Part shown: in pieces, positions 35,313 through 47,510 of the stretch
Layout: each line of letters starts with the position of its first letter
Numbering within the stretch: position 1 is the first letter of the stretch
Source: Cristatella mucedo
Lineage: Eukaryota; Bryozoa; Phylactolaemata; Cristatellidae
Direction of reading: 5' to 3'
Length of the DNA stretch: 64,000 bases
Assembly (NCBI GenBank): GCA_009760855.2
Contig: WPIO01000004.1
Coordinates: forward strand, 1 to 64,000
Position numbers and translations under genes: made by a program
Notes under the pieces: generated by a model
The model's input: the letters and a program-made list of their open reading frames with translations, nothing else
Told to the model about the DNA's origin: nothing
Databases searched by the model: none

Positions 35313-37187
35313 TCAGCTGCTGCCAGCTGCAGGATACACGGTCACACTCCTAAACTGCTTGCTTGCTTCGTCGTAGCCGAGCACTGCTAGCACGGTCCTC
35401 TGTCCTCTGTCTCCCAGAGACAGACGCGCCGGCCGCTGCAGTCCGTGGCTGCTGTAGGAGAGGACATTCTGCAGCACCTTTCCACTCTCTGCACTGAGCG
35501 CTCTCACACAGTCCCTGCTCCTCCTGTCTCCCCTACCTAGCACGGCCACGTACACGAGGCCGCCTGCAGCACAGACGCCCAGCACTGCTTCCTCGCTGCT
35601 CAGCTCGTGTCTCCATTGTCTGTTGCCTCGGTGGCTGTAGCTGTCCACCACGCACAGCTCTCTGCCGTCGTCCAGCTTCACCTTGTCGTAGCTCCTAGTG
35701 ACCAGAGCAGCAGCAGTGAGAGCCACACTCCATATGTCATAATCGTACTTCCTGCCGTACAGCAGCCGCCCCGTGCTCAGCTGCAGCAGCTGCAGCCCTG
35801 GTCCAGACTGCCACTGCTGCTGCTGGTCATTGAGTCTGGCCTCGGTCACTGCGAGCAGGTCACCGAGCACGGACAGCCTGCAGGAATGTGACTGCAGCTC
35901 AGCGACACGCTTGTCCTCGAGCCACTGCGAGTCTCCTGCAGCAGCACACGAGCTGCGTCTGAGCAGCAGGACGAGCCGTGAGTGGCGCACACCCACAACA
36001 GCTCGTCCGTCTGGCAGAGACTGCACTGCAGTGACCTCGTCGTCCTGTCCGTTGCTCCGCTTTTCAGGTTTCCAGACGCTCAGCTCAATGCCATTCTCGC
36101 TGTATTCCTTCAGGCCGTGCTGCCAGGCAGCCAGCAGCAGATGACCCTCTGACGTCACAGACAGGTCGCAGCAACGGACAGGCGTCTGGAAGCTGCTGGA
36201 GGCAGAGCCGAAGTGCAGAGCTGGCTGCTCCTGTGCTACAACGAACGCTGCATTGAATGCAGGCAGCAGCAGCTGTGCATAGTGTGCATGTGGCAGAATG
36301 AATAAATAAGCAATGAATAAGTATGCGGTGGACGCTGTGAGCAAAAGCTTTGATGATTCTGAGTGGAAGCAACGAACTCCTCTACAACGAACGCAGCACG
36401 TTCGTGTGAATATAGCTGCAGCTGCAGGTGCTGATCTGCTACAAGCATTGTGTGAATACATAGCTGCAGCTGCAGCTATGCAGAAAGTGGCAGAATGAAT
36501 AAATAAATGAATAAATGAATATTGAATGCATGAATAAGTAAGCCATGAATGAATAAGCAATTTTTGAATTAATGAATAAATGAATATTTCGTGTTCATTC
36601 GCAGTGCTACGATACATTGCAAGGATACGTGCACATTCGCAATGCTATCCATGGCAAGAACGAGTGAGCGACTGCTTCTACATACCAAACCGTCGGAAAA
36701 ACCACTCATTGCTGGTTGAAAAAAAGTCGCGAGAGTTTGTGCATACCAGTTGACACATCTGTATCACTTTGTCCGTGTCTAATTCGATGAGGCAATTTCT
36801 AATTGTATGTCCTTAATGCACACTGCTGCTCAAGGTGGCAGCTCATTGCATTATGCTCTAACATGCTCATAAAATAAACTGAAGTACAGCAATAGGTTGC
36901 ATCGCTTGAATGCACTGTTGCAAGAACTTTGGTCTTATTGGCAGCCTTTTAATTTCTACCCTTACTACACTTACTTCTGCATGCTAAGCTGAATCACAGC
37001 AGCAGCACACGGTGCATTATGTATTATATTATAGTGAATGTACGTTCGCAGCTACAGACATTGCCAGGGAACCGAACCAAGATTTTATGCTATCACACAC
37101 GATGCTATGGCACCTTGGGTTATCTGCATTTCCAAATCCACTATGTACGAGCCACAGTTGCAGCTCTTTATATTTATAAAGTAAACA

Positions 37188-37237
<50 letters not shown>

Positions 37238-40200
37238 ATATATAAATATATATATTTTATATAATCATAAGTGTATATAGCCCGTAAGAGATGTACATAT
37301 TGCTCTATGTAATCAAATTTTTCTGGAACGGTAATATATATATATATATATTATCATAAGTGCATAGAGCCCCTAAAAGATGCACATATTGCTCTATGTA
37401 ATTAAAAAATTAGCATTAAAAATCTTGGTTATGGCAGGGCTAAGTTGGTCTGCAAGTGAAGACCACAGAGATGAAGGTATAGGGTCTTCAGGAGACGAGC
37501 TCTTTTTGCTAGACCTTATTAAGGCAGCCACATCGCAGGCAGAAACATCGGAGAACCTTTTAAGAAAGGTCACAGGTTGAGGAACGGCGATTGCTTTGGT
37601 CGGGAGGGGGCTTAATGGAGGCACGAATGTGCTCAATTTTTCAGTAAAGAAGGCTGAAAACTTTTCGGCTGAGCCCTTAATATCTGGGGAGTCAGACCTG
37701 TCAGCATTGGCCAGTAAATGGTTAACTGTCTTATAAATCTGTTACTTGTCCGACTGGCAGGAATTCAGCTTTCTAATGAAAAAAGAAGCCCTGGCTTTTT
37801 TAAGCTTCCGGGTGTAAACTCGAAGGAAGTCTTTAAAATTGACTAGGTGTGCCTCAGACCCCGATTTCTTGAAACGACGTTCCAGCCTGCGCTTAACACG
37901 GCGCATCTTAAGAAGTTTTTTTGTAAATTGAAAGGAATCTCGACGATGTTGAACACGGATAGAGCGAACGGGAGCATGCTTGTCAAGAGCATTCCTGAGT
38001 GTCATGTTCATCGCATCAGTGAGGGTATCGAGGCGGCCGGTCGAGTCTGAATGCAGATCAAGAAGGCCTGCATCACAAACAGATTTCAAAAACTTGTCCA
38101 TGTCAATGCTTTGTAAGTTACGTCGTTTGGCAAATTCGACATTGCTCTGTATGTACGAGGGAGCAGGAACGGTAAACGAGACCGAACAATGATCTGAGAG
38201 GGTCAGTGGGCACACCACAAAGTCAGTGGGGAGGACATCCTTAGTGATCACGAGATCTAGAATGTGGCCGCCGACGTGGGTGCTATGATTAACGTGTTGG
38301 GCCAAACCAAAATTCTCCAGACAGTCAAGAAATGAGCGGACCTGGCTGTTGCTAGGGTTGTCAACGTGAATATTGAAGTCTCCTACAATCAGTAACGGCC
38401 TGTCACACACAAATATTTTAGCGAGGAACTCTGAAAACTCATCTATAAACAAGTTTAGACAGCCAGAAGGAGGCCGGTATATCGCAACGGTGAGAGGCAT
38501 TGTCTTTGATGAAGACCTGATAGCAACCGATTCAAACGATTACCCATGTGAGAAACTGCAAACTTGATAGCCAAACGATTCGCGAACAACAATTGCAACC
38601 CGGCCACCAACCTTGTCAGAACGCATGGACTGATAGAATGAGAACCCGGGTGGGGTTGTCTCGGAAATACAGCTACTGGAACAAGGCGTCATCCAGGTTT
38701 CGGTAAGCAGAAATGCATCTAGCTTCTCCTGGACCACCTGATCACGGATAAGTAACCCCTTGGTTTTTAGCGAGCAGAGATTTAGTAGGCGGTATTTAAG
38801 TGTGTCCAACAACTGAGCGACGGCGATGAAGTGGCTCATATGCTCTACCGCTTGCATCCGGCCCGGCCGACGCTGGCTCTTCGAATTTGAATTGGACCTT
38901 GGTAACGGCCGTCGGACGACGTTTCACAACGTGCTGGGCTACAGCGGGTGGGCTACTACAGCAACAAGTACTATTTAGCGCTTTAAACTTACGAGTCGTA
39001 GGTTTGATAGCCGAGCTGTTGATGAGGCGAACGCAGGATGCAGGAAGGTTCTCACTGACCCGCCGGAGAAGGCCCGCCGGTAGGTATCGACTAATGGCGA
39101 CCTCGCATCTTATGCTAAGCAGGTCCTGTTTTGTGTAGCATAACCGAGGACAGCTCATAAATAGTCACAGTGAAGATAGCAGCGGAGCTTACATGACTCC
39201 ATATACTACCATCATGAGTGCACAACTTTATCTGGGTACTTTTGTCTGAAGGTACCCCAAGTATCGAACTACTATCGAAACAGGAAAATTTAAACGAAAT
39301 GTTGGCTGAAGTCGTACTACAGACATGAATGATGGGTGTTTCAATCAAGGCAGGCATTATAAGTCCTTGCAAAGATCAACCGATGGCACATTGACCTGTT
39401 ATTTTCGGGCGCAAGTTATGCTTAAATGAAAGGTAAACAATTAAAGCTCAATAACACCTTTCATATATCCGAAAGACCATTCAATTTAGTAATTACTCGT
39501 AGCTGCATACCGACCGACAGCGTCAATTTGCTTCATCTGGGAGCAGCACAAAGTGAGAGCTTCATTCGTGCAGAGGTAAAGGGCATTCGATCGTCATCCC
39601 GTCTGCAGTGAGCTTGCCTGCACACATAGATGAAATTAGGGAAAGCAGAATACCGTAAGAGTGTGCTATGTAAAGCAAAAAGTAACAAAGGGAATGGCAG
39701 CAATGTAGCAACTATGCTAGGGCTTAGCAGGCGATTAATCCAAAGAGAATTTCTCATAACTACAGACCTTCAAAACTGTTTGCTTGGCATAACAATTTTT
39801 TCGGTTAGAACGTTGCATCAAGAAGATGTCAACTCACCTGCAACATCATCACCACCAGCACCACCCTTAACGGCGATGACCTCGGCAAGGATTCGCCCAA
39901 GGCAGTCTGCAAGGAACACAATCTCAAGGGCTGCAATTGCAGAACATCGGCAAGATTTGCGTGTGAGCGAGCTGAGCCAGGCCTCACGCAGATTGCATTG
40001 TTTCGTGGGCAGCTACCTGTGGTCAGCTTCGGAGTTCCCATCCACGAGGAGACAAGTTCGCTTAAATCATCGGGCAGGGAGCCACCCAGCTCCACAAGCT
40101 CCCCAGCATCCGGTATCACTCTGAATCCATCCATCAGCTTGACCAGCACCTCGAGACGTGACTGCAAGGCCACCTGCTGGTCCAACAAATCAGGTTCACC

Positions 40201-41112
40201 GGCCGAGTCTGTCAGGCTGCTGGCATATTCGGATGCATGCTGCACTGACTGGTGCAGCTGCTCGGCCAGGCTCTGCAGGACAGCAGCACTGTCCTCGAGC
40301 TGGTCATAGCAGTCCTTAAGCTTCCACTCAGAATCATCAAAGCTTTTGCTCACAGCGTCCACCACATACTTCTTCTTGGTTCTCAGCTCGTCCAGATGAA
40401 GTGCACGAGCCGATTGGATATCCTTCACCAGATTCCTGGGCTTCAGCAGCTGCTCAGACTTATAAGGCAAATGCTCACGCAGATGCCGTATTCTCTCTCT
40501 TGCGTCCTTCAAGAGAGTTTCGGCTTTCAGTCCTTTCAGCAGCTGTGGCGCCGAGTGTCCTGAGACCTCGCACTGCCTGGCACAGTCGGTGCATTTGGCT
40601 TTCTTGCAGTCGATACACAGCAGATCCAGCGGCTTCGAGTGCTGTGCGCACTGCTGCTGCACTTCGGCTTTCATCAGTTCGTTCCAACTCGTGATTTCCT
40701 CGAGCAAAACGGTCGCATGACACCTGTTGTATCGGTTATGGCTAGGTAAGCAGGTTGCACACAACGATCTCTGGCACTGCATGCACCAGACGTCTGCTAG
40801 CTCATTCGGGCTGCCATCCTCTCTGCAGACACTGCACTTGTAAGCATCTTGCAGGGCTGTGAAACGTCTCACCAACTCAGCGATGAAACCATTGTGATGC
40901 TTTGTTGAACTGATGTCGGTGAGTACGCCGCAAGCAGGGCACCGTAAGCTGTTTGAGCCCTCGGCTATGGCAGCACGATCAGCACAGCTACTGCAGCAGC
41001 TGTGCAGGCATCGAAGCAGCAGTGGCTGCTCTGCGATTTGTTTGCAGACGATGCAAGATAACAGGTCTCTGTTTATCGATGCTAGTCGGGACACTGGAAG
41101 CTCTTGTGCCAT
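35313..41112 (-). CDS. TRIM protein B: RING, two B-boxes, coiled coil, beta-propeller
   Basis: Paralogue of the gene at 17,281-13,027. Exons are 41,112-40,017, 39,930-39,838 and 36,247-35,313, all phase 1, total 2,124 nt (707 aa). RING, B-box1 and B-box2 cysteines and histidines are all conserved. Exon 1 has the same length as in A; exon 3 is 9 nt shorter through in-frame indels only. Exon 1 differs from A at roughly 45 of 365 residues, clustered in the N-terminus, RING loop and the 182-216 segment, while 218-275 is almost unchanged. Splice sites match those of A (CACAG|GTAGCT, TTGCAG|GTGAGT). Intron 2 is 3,590 bp and holds a LINE fragment and an inverted shard of exon 1. Intact frames in both copies argue that both are functional or only recently released from selection. 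Confidence 0.87.
36319..36369 (+). pseudogene. 51-bp shard of TRIM exon 1, inverted, in intron 2 of gene B
   Basis: This reads KYAVDAVSKSFDDSEWK on the plus strand, antisense to the gene. It matches the complement of 40,321-40,371 (and 16,490-16,540) at 50 of 51 bases. Copy A lacks it: there the flanking gaataagt joins directly to cctctacaac (14,038). The junction shows a short aagta overlap, as expected of a templated insertion. Confidence 0.88.
36370..36620. repeat. GCTGCA palindromes and GAAT-type tetranucleotide repeats
   Basis: Within intron 2 of gene B. A block of about 55 bp containing gctgcagctgcag is present twice (36,409-36,436 and 36,460-36,480), against once in copy A. AATGAATAAATG-type repeats then run to about 36,590. 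Confidence 0.75.
37185..37408. repeat. CATA/TA microsatellite and an 89-bp-period tandem repeat
   Basis: An ACAT array (37,185-37,215) leads into TA. Two units about 89 bp apart (37,262-37,320 and 37,350-37,408) share tcataagtg, atagagccc or atatagccc, agatg-acatattgctc and tatgtaat. All of this is specific to copy B and adjoins the LINE fragment. Confidence 0.75.
37394..39260 (-). pseudogene. LINE ORF1 tail(?), endonuclease and RT-linker fragment, copy B only
   Basis: On the minus strand one frame runs from 38,857 to 37,394 with just two in-frame TAA stops (about 38,540 and 37,742). It holds an apurinic-type endonuclease: LTETWM, AIYRPPSG, VGDFNIHVD, LDLVITKDV and SDHCSV. The RT-proximal linker follows (SSSPEDPIPSSLWSSLADQL) and then it stops before the RT core. 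Upstream, the 39,158-38,796 frame may be the end of ORF1. Unlike usual LINE insertions, which are 5'-truncated, this one has the 5' part and lacks the 3' part. It lies in intron 2 of TRIM gene B, in the same orientation as the gene. Confidence 0.85.
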
Positions 41113-42224
41113 GGCTAACCTAAGGAAAGAACGACATAAACCCAGCGGACAGATCAACAACAAAATATGTAGGGAAAATAGGCAAATTTTAACAAAAAGG
41201 GATTGATGAAACATGAACCATTACAAAGCAGATATACTTAACAAATAATGCCAGCAGGGCAGACCATTTTGACCAGATACTCTTATGAGAGATGCCACTT
41301 GATTGTGTTACCTGGCTTTATGTAGCAAATCTGATAACAGCATCTGGGCATCGTCAGCAGTTGTTATCTATTGTCTCCTTAGTAACGATGCTTGCATACC
41401 TTTATAGCCACCTACTAATTTTGCGTAAGTTGGATAGTAAATTGCAGGCTCACGCCAAGTATAGAGTATCCTGCTTGACTTGAGAGCAAGGTCGGAGCCC
41501 AGAGCTAGTCTTGTGATATACAGGTATTCGTGTAAGTGGCAGGCAAGGGTGAAGGCAAATAAAAACACAAAAGAATAAAAACAGAGTCTACAAACTTCAA
41601 CCATTAATCACGAATGTCTGCTTAAGCACCTGTATCTAGTAGGATGTTGACTGGTGCATAGGCGTAGCCAACCACAGAATAGGCAGAAAGCAGTAGCTGA
41701 GTAATAACATTAAATTCAATGTCAGTAGCAAAGCACAGCAGTAGAATTACACTCTGGGCATCTAATCGATGCCTACGTCTAGAGCTGTTAAGAAATTATT
41801 CAAATCAAAATACAATTTCCTACAGAGGCCATGATACACATTTAACCGATGCATGAGCCATTAATTATAGCCATACCAATTTGTAGCTTTTATTTATCAA
41901 AGCTTTGGATCACTACATGACATCCACATGCATACCTGATGCACTTCACCTAAAGCAGCTGCTGCTTATGGTAGCTTGGCTTCATTGCATTATATGCAGC
42001 ACGCAAGCATCGGGCTTGAGTCAGATGTCGCATATCATAGTCTACCGAAACTACTGTACAAGTATTTTACCAAAACCTTTGCTGTCTGCATCCTAGCGAA
42101 ACTTTTGACTGTGACTCTGTTGCCTATATCTTTGCTCTCTTACCGGTTGTTGCGGCTTTGGCAAAACTCTAGTTAGTTGTAAACCGCTACGATTATGCCA
42201 CTCCAGAATTTATTTTGCCAGATA

Positions 42225-43260
42225 CGGCAGTTGAAAGTAGGTACACTTGACTAAGAACGTTGAGGTGGTCATATAGCTGAATGTCATTGTGGAAGGAGAC
42301 AAGCTGGTTTTATAGTGATTTTACAAGGAATGCTCTGGCCGAGGTAAACCTTAGGCTTTCTAGTTTTTTCGTGACACTCCCTTCGTCCTTAACTGCTTGG
42401 AAGGCTGTATTGTCTTTTCATTAGAGAAGCATGGCTGCCATACAAGTGCAAATGTAGGCAACCAAAGTTAGAAGGGATATGAAGGTATGAGGTGCTAGAG
42501 AATACATGATAAAAGCAATGGTATAGCAACGTGCCTTCGGCTTGTTTGACAGGGATAGCACATATAAATTGGTCCATGCATTTTGTCATCCCGTCTTGAC
42601 GTCTGTAACTCACTGCTTGCTGGTCTACCGGCCTGTGCAACCTGGCGCTTACAGCTCGTGAAAAAACTCTGCAGCTAGCCTTGTCTGTCATGAGCAATGC
42701 AGTTGCCGCATCTCATTACTTCTCACCGATCGGCACTGGCTCCCAGTCAAGACACGCATCGACTTCAAGCTTTTGTCTTACTCACTTTTAGGTCCCTCCC
42801 TTCTTTGGCTCCAGCCTACCTATCAGATCTGCTCACCCACCAGGCTAAGCATCGTACCACCCTCTTTTCAGAATCGAATCGTTTACCGACACCTCGAACG
42901 AATGTCGAATCTTTTGAAGATCGTAAATTTAGTTTTTGTACTCCCGAAGCCTGGAACTCACTTCTGACTTGAGTTACAACATCCCGTGAATTGACAACAT
43001 TTAAAAAGAAATTGAAAACGCTTCTATTTATCAAAGGATTTAGTGAGTCCGGATGATCATTCTTTGTTCGGGCTTTTGGGTGCTCACACTGTGGTGCCAC
43101 TAACCATACTTGCATGCAGACCCTGCTAGTGCCACCTATAACCATGCTATTCTTTTCTAACCGTTCTATTGTGCTAATTTTGCAGCAAATTTAAAATGCC
43201 TAGAAACTGATCGGGTTATCAAAGGGCATTACAGTAAATGTATTATTATTATCGATTATA
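42225..43260. pseudogene. Head-to-head LINE family B fragments, copy B
   Basis: Counterparts of 18,405-18,640 (minus) and 18,690-19,450 (plus). The plus fragment contains AKHRTTLFSESNRLPTPRTN, VESFEDRKFS and a family B 3' end near 43,250. Confidence 0.78.
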
Positions 43261-43384
43261 TAACTTGTTCTTACAGGCTAGACCGGTAAGTAGACGGTGG
43301 CTACACCTGGCGATGACTAAGTGGTAATAATGACCTGACAATTAGTTATGGGCATTTACCGACCTGAATCCTGACTATTATATC

Positions 43385-43750
43385 AAAAAACGCTCATGCA
43401 ATTGTGCTACAAAGGGTTATGCGAGGCGATCTATTATGAGAGGTGTGCTTAACGACTACTCACTACCTCAACTGCTCTCCTGACTCTGCTATGCTTCCCA
43501 CTTTCTCTTTGTTGGGTGAGACGAAGTCTGTTGGCTACCGAATGTGTACCGAAAGCCGCTTAGGCTGTGAGTGCGCTATACAAAACTCTCCTGCGTAACA
43601 CCCACATGGTCTTTATGACTTTGTGGAGTTACTGACGGAGATACATTACATTACATTACATTACTTTAGGAGTAAAAGCACCACGTTTCGGCTTGCTTAT
43701 TCAACAGCGAATTTAGCAGTCGAAAAGCCTTAGCGGCTATCTCTCCAGCT
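43385..43750 (+). repeat. LINE family A 3' end insertion, copy B only
   Basis: The stretch at about 43,440-43,625 is the family A 3' UTR (actacctcaactgctctcc, gacgaagtctgttggctac, accgaaagccgcttaggc). It is followed by an ACATT pentanucleotide tail at about 43,640-43,665 and then unrelated sequence to about 43,750. Copy A has an uninterrupted join at the matching point (about 19,798). Confidence 0.75.
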
Positions 43751-44863
43751 TTAAGTTTTTGGCAACGAAGGAGACCCAAACTCGTGACCTGGGCTGTGGA
43801 GTAAGAGCACCTTACCCCTGGAAGTCTTGAAATGTTGGATCGGTTGGTTCAGTTAAGTCGGTTGAAAGCCGGAAGTGCTGGCTTCGTGAGCTCCTAACAA
43901 AAAATATATGCCCGTACACTCTGAAATGAATACAAGTCTTCTGCCATGCACCATTTGGCCTATCAGAAATCATCGAGCACCTTCAGTACTTCCGGGCCCA
44001 CCGTTGGCTTCCGCCCACCACCCTATGCTAGCAACAAAATTGCTTACTTGCGACTTTTCAATGAAGATCGCGTAAAATAGCAGACTCACATACGCACGGT
44101 CTGTCGCTGTATGAAGTATTTCATACAATATCCATCACCTTACCTTGGTTGAAGCCGAATGAACAATAATTCAGCAGAAAAACAGCCGCCACCAGCCAAT
44201 GGCTGCCTTCGAATGTGAAACCAACTTGGGAGGCCGGGATTTCCCGTGTAAATGTCTAGGAAGCAACACAATTTCCTCAGTTACGCATATTAATTTTATT
44301 AAAATATGGATATTGTTTAAATATTTTACTTGTGAACATATTCCACTGTCGAGCTGCCTGTCAGCAGGATTCGGTGGCAGTAGCTGGTACCAGTTTGTCA
44401 ATGGCAGCTGTTACCCCGGTGAGAAGCCCGGATAACCCTCATGCATTTCACGGGAACTATTTCTGTCTAAATTATAGCGGAGCTTTTGACGCTAGCTCAG
44501 CTTAATACTACTCAATCCCAAGACCCTGGCTGTCCTATGACTTCTGCTTATAGGAGTAGTTCGGGCCGAGGTTATTCTGTACCCTTCCGCCAGACTAGAC
44601 CAAGCTGGAACTCTTTCTCAAGCGTTGTTTGCATCGCAAGCCAGGGCAGAGACGAAAGGGGGCTGCTGTTGATTCTCGGCGGCTGTCTGCTGCACGGACT
44701 GCCGTGCGCCACTCGCGTCGTTGCCAGCTGAAGTCTCGATCTTAATCGGTAGCTAGAGCAACCGATGGGTCGGCCATCTTCGTCTGAGTTTGCATCCAAG
44801 TAGGGTTCGTTAGCCGGCGCACTCGCTACCAGATACGTCCAGCTTGATGTCACCTAGCTGAGC

Positions 44864-45055
44864 CAATAAAAAAAAATACTAGCTGATTTAACAGCCGCTT
44901 TTGTATAGCGACAAAAGAGCCTTTACAGCTATCACCACCGCTTGCAGTGGCGATACAGGATCGCCCACCGCAGGATTCGATCCCACGACCTCGGGACCGA
45001 GGTCACGAGGTCGTGCGAAGCAACCGTCTTACCCAATCCGGCCCCCGGACCAATG
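44864..45055 (-). mobile_element. tRNA-derived SINE, copy 1
   Basis: On the minus strand a polymerase III B box (GGATCGAATCC, one mismatch to consensus) sits in a tRNA-like head. The body contains cgcccaccgc, ccaccgcttgcagtggcg and tttgtatagcgac (plus-strand words), and the 3' tail is T/A-rich (plus-strand aataaaaaaaaa). It is the same family as 61,827-62,015. Confidence 0.75.
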
Positions 45056-45769
45056 CAACTCAGCACTTTGGCCGGATGCTATTCGGCGGAAGTTCTCAGC
45101 GAGTGCGAACGCGTCTATCGTCTGGCTCGTATCCCCGGTATGCAACCACTTGCACCCCTGTGACGAACGCGTTAGTATTCTTGAGACAACGTAGCGAGTT
45201 GGCGGCACTTTGGCATGAAATCGCGCCTTGCTAAATCAGCCTGATTATGACTGTTATTTATTATTCGCGATCACCGAGTTAAAACGTACAGGCGAAGATT
45301 CAGCTATGTTTATGGCCAAGGGAGCACGAAAGCGGATGCATAACAAAGCAGGCAACTTTAGCTCTTGAGCTCTAGGCCGAGGAGCCGCTAGTGATTTTGT
45401 GGACGCTGGTTAATACCCGTAACGCTCGTTACAGTGGGCTGGGCTAATTTTAAAATGCTATAGTTGTAACGGCAAAGATGCTCGTCCCCCGGCTCTCTAC
45501 CGGTGGACGGCGTACTGCAGCGCTGCAGCGCGGTTAAAACACAAGCGGCCGCTACTGGGTGCCGAAAGCATCGGGTTAATGTGGGCCTGTTAGTAGTGGT
45601 TACGCGCTGGCGCAGGCGACCGACGGAGTTAACTGCGTGAGAAATCCCGAAGCTTGACTACAATATGCTACCGCACGCTCGCGTCGCTAGCAATGGTCCC
45701 GACCTCGAAGGCTACAGCACCTCAATATGTGAGCAGCTAACCGAGTAGCCGACTGAACACAACCGTGCA

Positions 45770-45860
45770 GTAGTTGGCTCCAGCCTACATATCAGATCTA
45801 CTCCCCCACCAGGCCAAGCATCGTACCACACGCTTTTCGGAAGCCAAGTTGCACTTGTTC
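45770..45860 (+). repeat. Short LINE family B ORF2 fragment
   Basis: The frame 45,774 onward reads APAYISDLLPHQAKHRTTRF, the stretch found near the C-terminus of the family B ORF2. It ends abruptly before the CT array. Confidence 0.7.
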
Positions 45861-45942
45861 GTCGCCGTAGGTTCGACTCTCGTGCTGTCGAGGCGTAGTC
45901 TCGCATCGACTACGGAAGCTGCAGCCCCGAGATCTGTCAGTC

Positions 45943-45943
<1 letters not shown>

Positions 45944-46026
<83 letters not shown>
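45944..46026. repeat. CT dinucleotide array (83 bp)
   Basis: Uninterrupted CT repeat; all purines lie on one strand, so triplex (H-DNA) folding is possible. Confidence 0.97.
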
Positions 46027-46028
<2 letters not shown>

Positions 46029-46029
46029 A

Positions 46030-46540
46030 GCGTAGCTGCTATTTATGTCGGACCCTAGCTCTCGGTGTCCGTCTTCGGCCTATTCGCTTCTGCCTGCAAT
46101 TTATTAGATGGCTCCTGTGCCAGCTTGCCACCCTTTCGCTCTTTGTCTAGTGGAGTACAGTAGTCGGTCCACATCCTGACCGCTATTTGTCTGACCAAAG
46201 CTCCATTCTAACCAGAGCGGATGTCGCTGTCAGACTAACACCTCGCTCCGGTCCCGGTTAGCTAATGTGTCCCCTTACCCAATTCTTCTTGGCTAGTCCG
46301 CCCACTTCGGGTTGCTCTAGGTGCCCTAGTCAACCCCACTAAAGCAAGGGCTAGTATCGCGGCTAGCCTGAGAGCTGCCCCAGTGCATAGTGAAGATACC
46401 GTCGCTGTCAAGAACGCATTGCAATTGTCACACGATCTCCCGATGTCCCGCAGAAATCAGGAAATTCAGACTGTGGCAAAAGGAAAGTGTTAGAATAAGG
46501 CATCAAAAGTATATACTCAGTGGGCCGGCACTGCAGTCAG
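46030..46540. other. No gene recognised
   Basis: Between the CT array and the next LINE fragment only short frames are seen. Confidence 0.5.
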
Positions 46541-46544
46541 CTGG

Positions 46545-47510
46545 CCCACTGGTGCGACAGACAAGCCCAGCTGCAGAGTTTTTCACGAGCTGTAAGCGCC
46601 TGCTTGCATATGCCGGTAGGCCAGCAAGCAGTGATACAAATACATTCAATTTTTATCTCGAAGTCACCGAAATACTTCTGGACGCCCGTTCTATTTTTAC
46701 CAACTGATTGGGCTATCAAATTCTCAACGAATCATAAGCAATAAAGCGAACAACGCCGAAAGGATGACAGGATGACATCTCCCCCTCAAGCAAAGCGGGC
46801 CTCTTGGTTGGCTTGCTCCAGGATTGGCCCTCACCTTCGATGGCAAAGAGCTCAGTAGGTGCACCCGCTCGGTTTCAACGAATTGTTGCAATCAATCGCA
46901 AAGGCTTGTCTGTCGTGAACGTCGGTCGCAGTTGCCACATCACACCACTTCTCGCCGACCTGCACTGGCTACCAGTCAAGCAAAAGATCGACTTCATAGT
47001 TTTGTCACTCACTTTTAGGTCCCTTCATTCTTTGGGTCTATCCTATCTCTTAGATCTACTCCCCACCAGGCCAAGCATCGTACCACCCGCTTTCCGGAAT
47101 CCAACAGTTTACCAATATCTCGTACAAACCTCAAATCCTTTGGAGACGTGCATTTAGCTCGTATGCTCCCAAAGCCTGGAATTCCCTCCCGACATGCGTC
47201 AGAACATTCCCTGACTTGACCACATTTAAAAAGAACTTAAAAACACAGCTATTTAGGAAAGCATTTAGTGGGTCCCTGTGATTCGTCCTTCGTGTGCTTA
47301 TGCGTGCTGACACTGTGCATGCTGCCACTAACCACGTTTCCATGCTTACCCTGTGGATATCACCCCTAACCACGTTGTTCATGTTGTTTATCAAGCATGA
47401 TATTTCTCACGGTTCAATCGCGTTTCCCTTTGCAGCAAGTGTAAAGCGCCTAGGAAGAGATTGAGTTATCTGATGGGCGCTTTATCAAGTGCGTTATTAT
47501 TATATGACAA
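46545..47510 (+). pseudogene. LINE family B ORF2 C-terminus and 3' end
   Basis: The pieces in order are VCRERRSQLPHHT, a LADLHWLPVKQKIDFIV-type block, RSLHSLGLSYLLDLLPT and RPSIVPPAFRNPTVYQYLVQ. The 3' UTR follows (ctaaccacgttgttcatg, cttatgcgtgctgac) and then the family B end with a TTATTATTAT tail at about 47,500. Frameshifts separate the pieces. Confidence 0.82.

Larger units (their letters stand above)
44753..45943. other. Right flank of the duplication: SINE and GC-rich unique sequence
   Basis: Apart from the SINE (44,864-45,055) and a short LINE piece (45,770-45,860), no gene is recognised. The 45,060-45,770 stretch is CpG-rich with short frames only. Confidence 0.5.

Noticed and set aside
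36248-36617. Upstream extension of the open frame of the propeller exon in copy B (start at 36,617)
   Set aside because: The extension is repeat-encoded low-complexity sequence (tetranucleotide repeats, GCTGCA palindromes) and copy A is closed there. The acceptor at 36,248 gives a phase-matched exon start.
37742-38541. Reassigned TAA codon, because a long LINE frame is interrupted only by TAA
   Set aside because: Host genes here use TAA or TGA as stops normally, other LINE relics have mixed stops and frameshifts, and two stops in a dead element need no special explanation.
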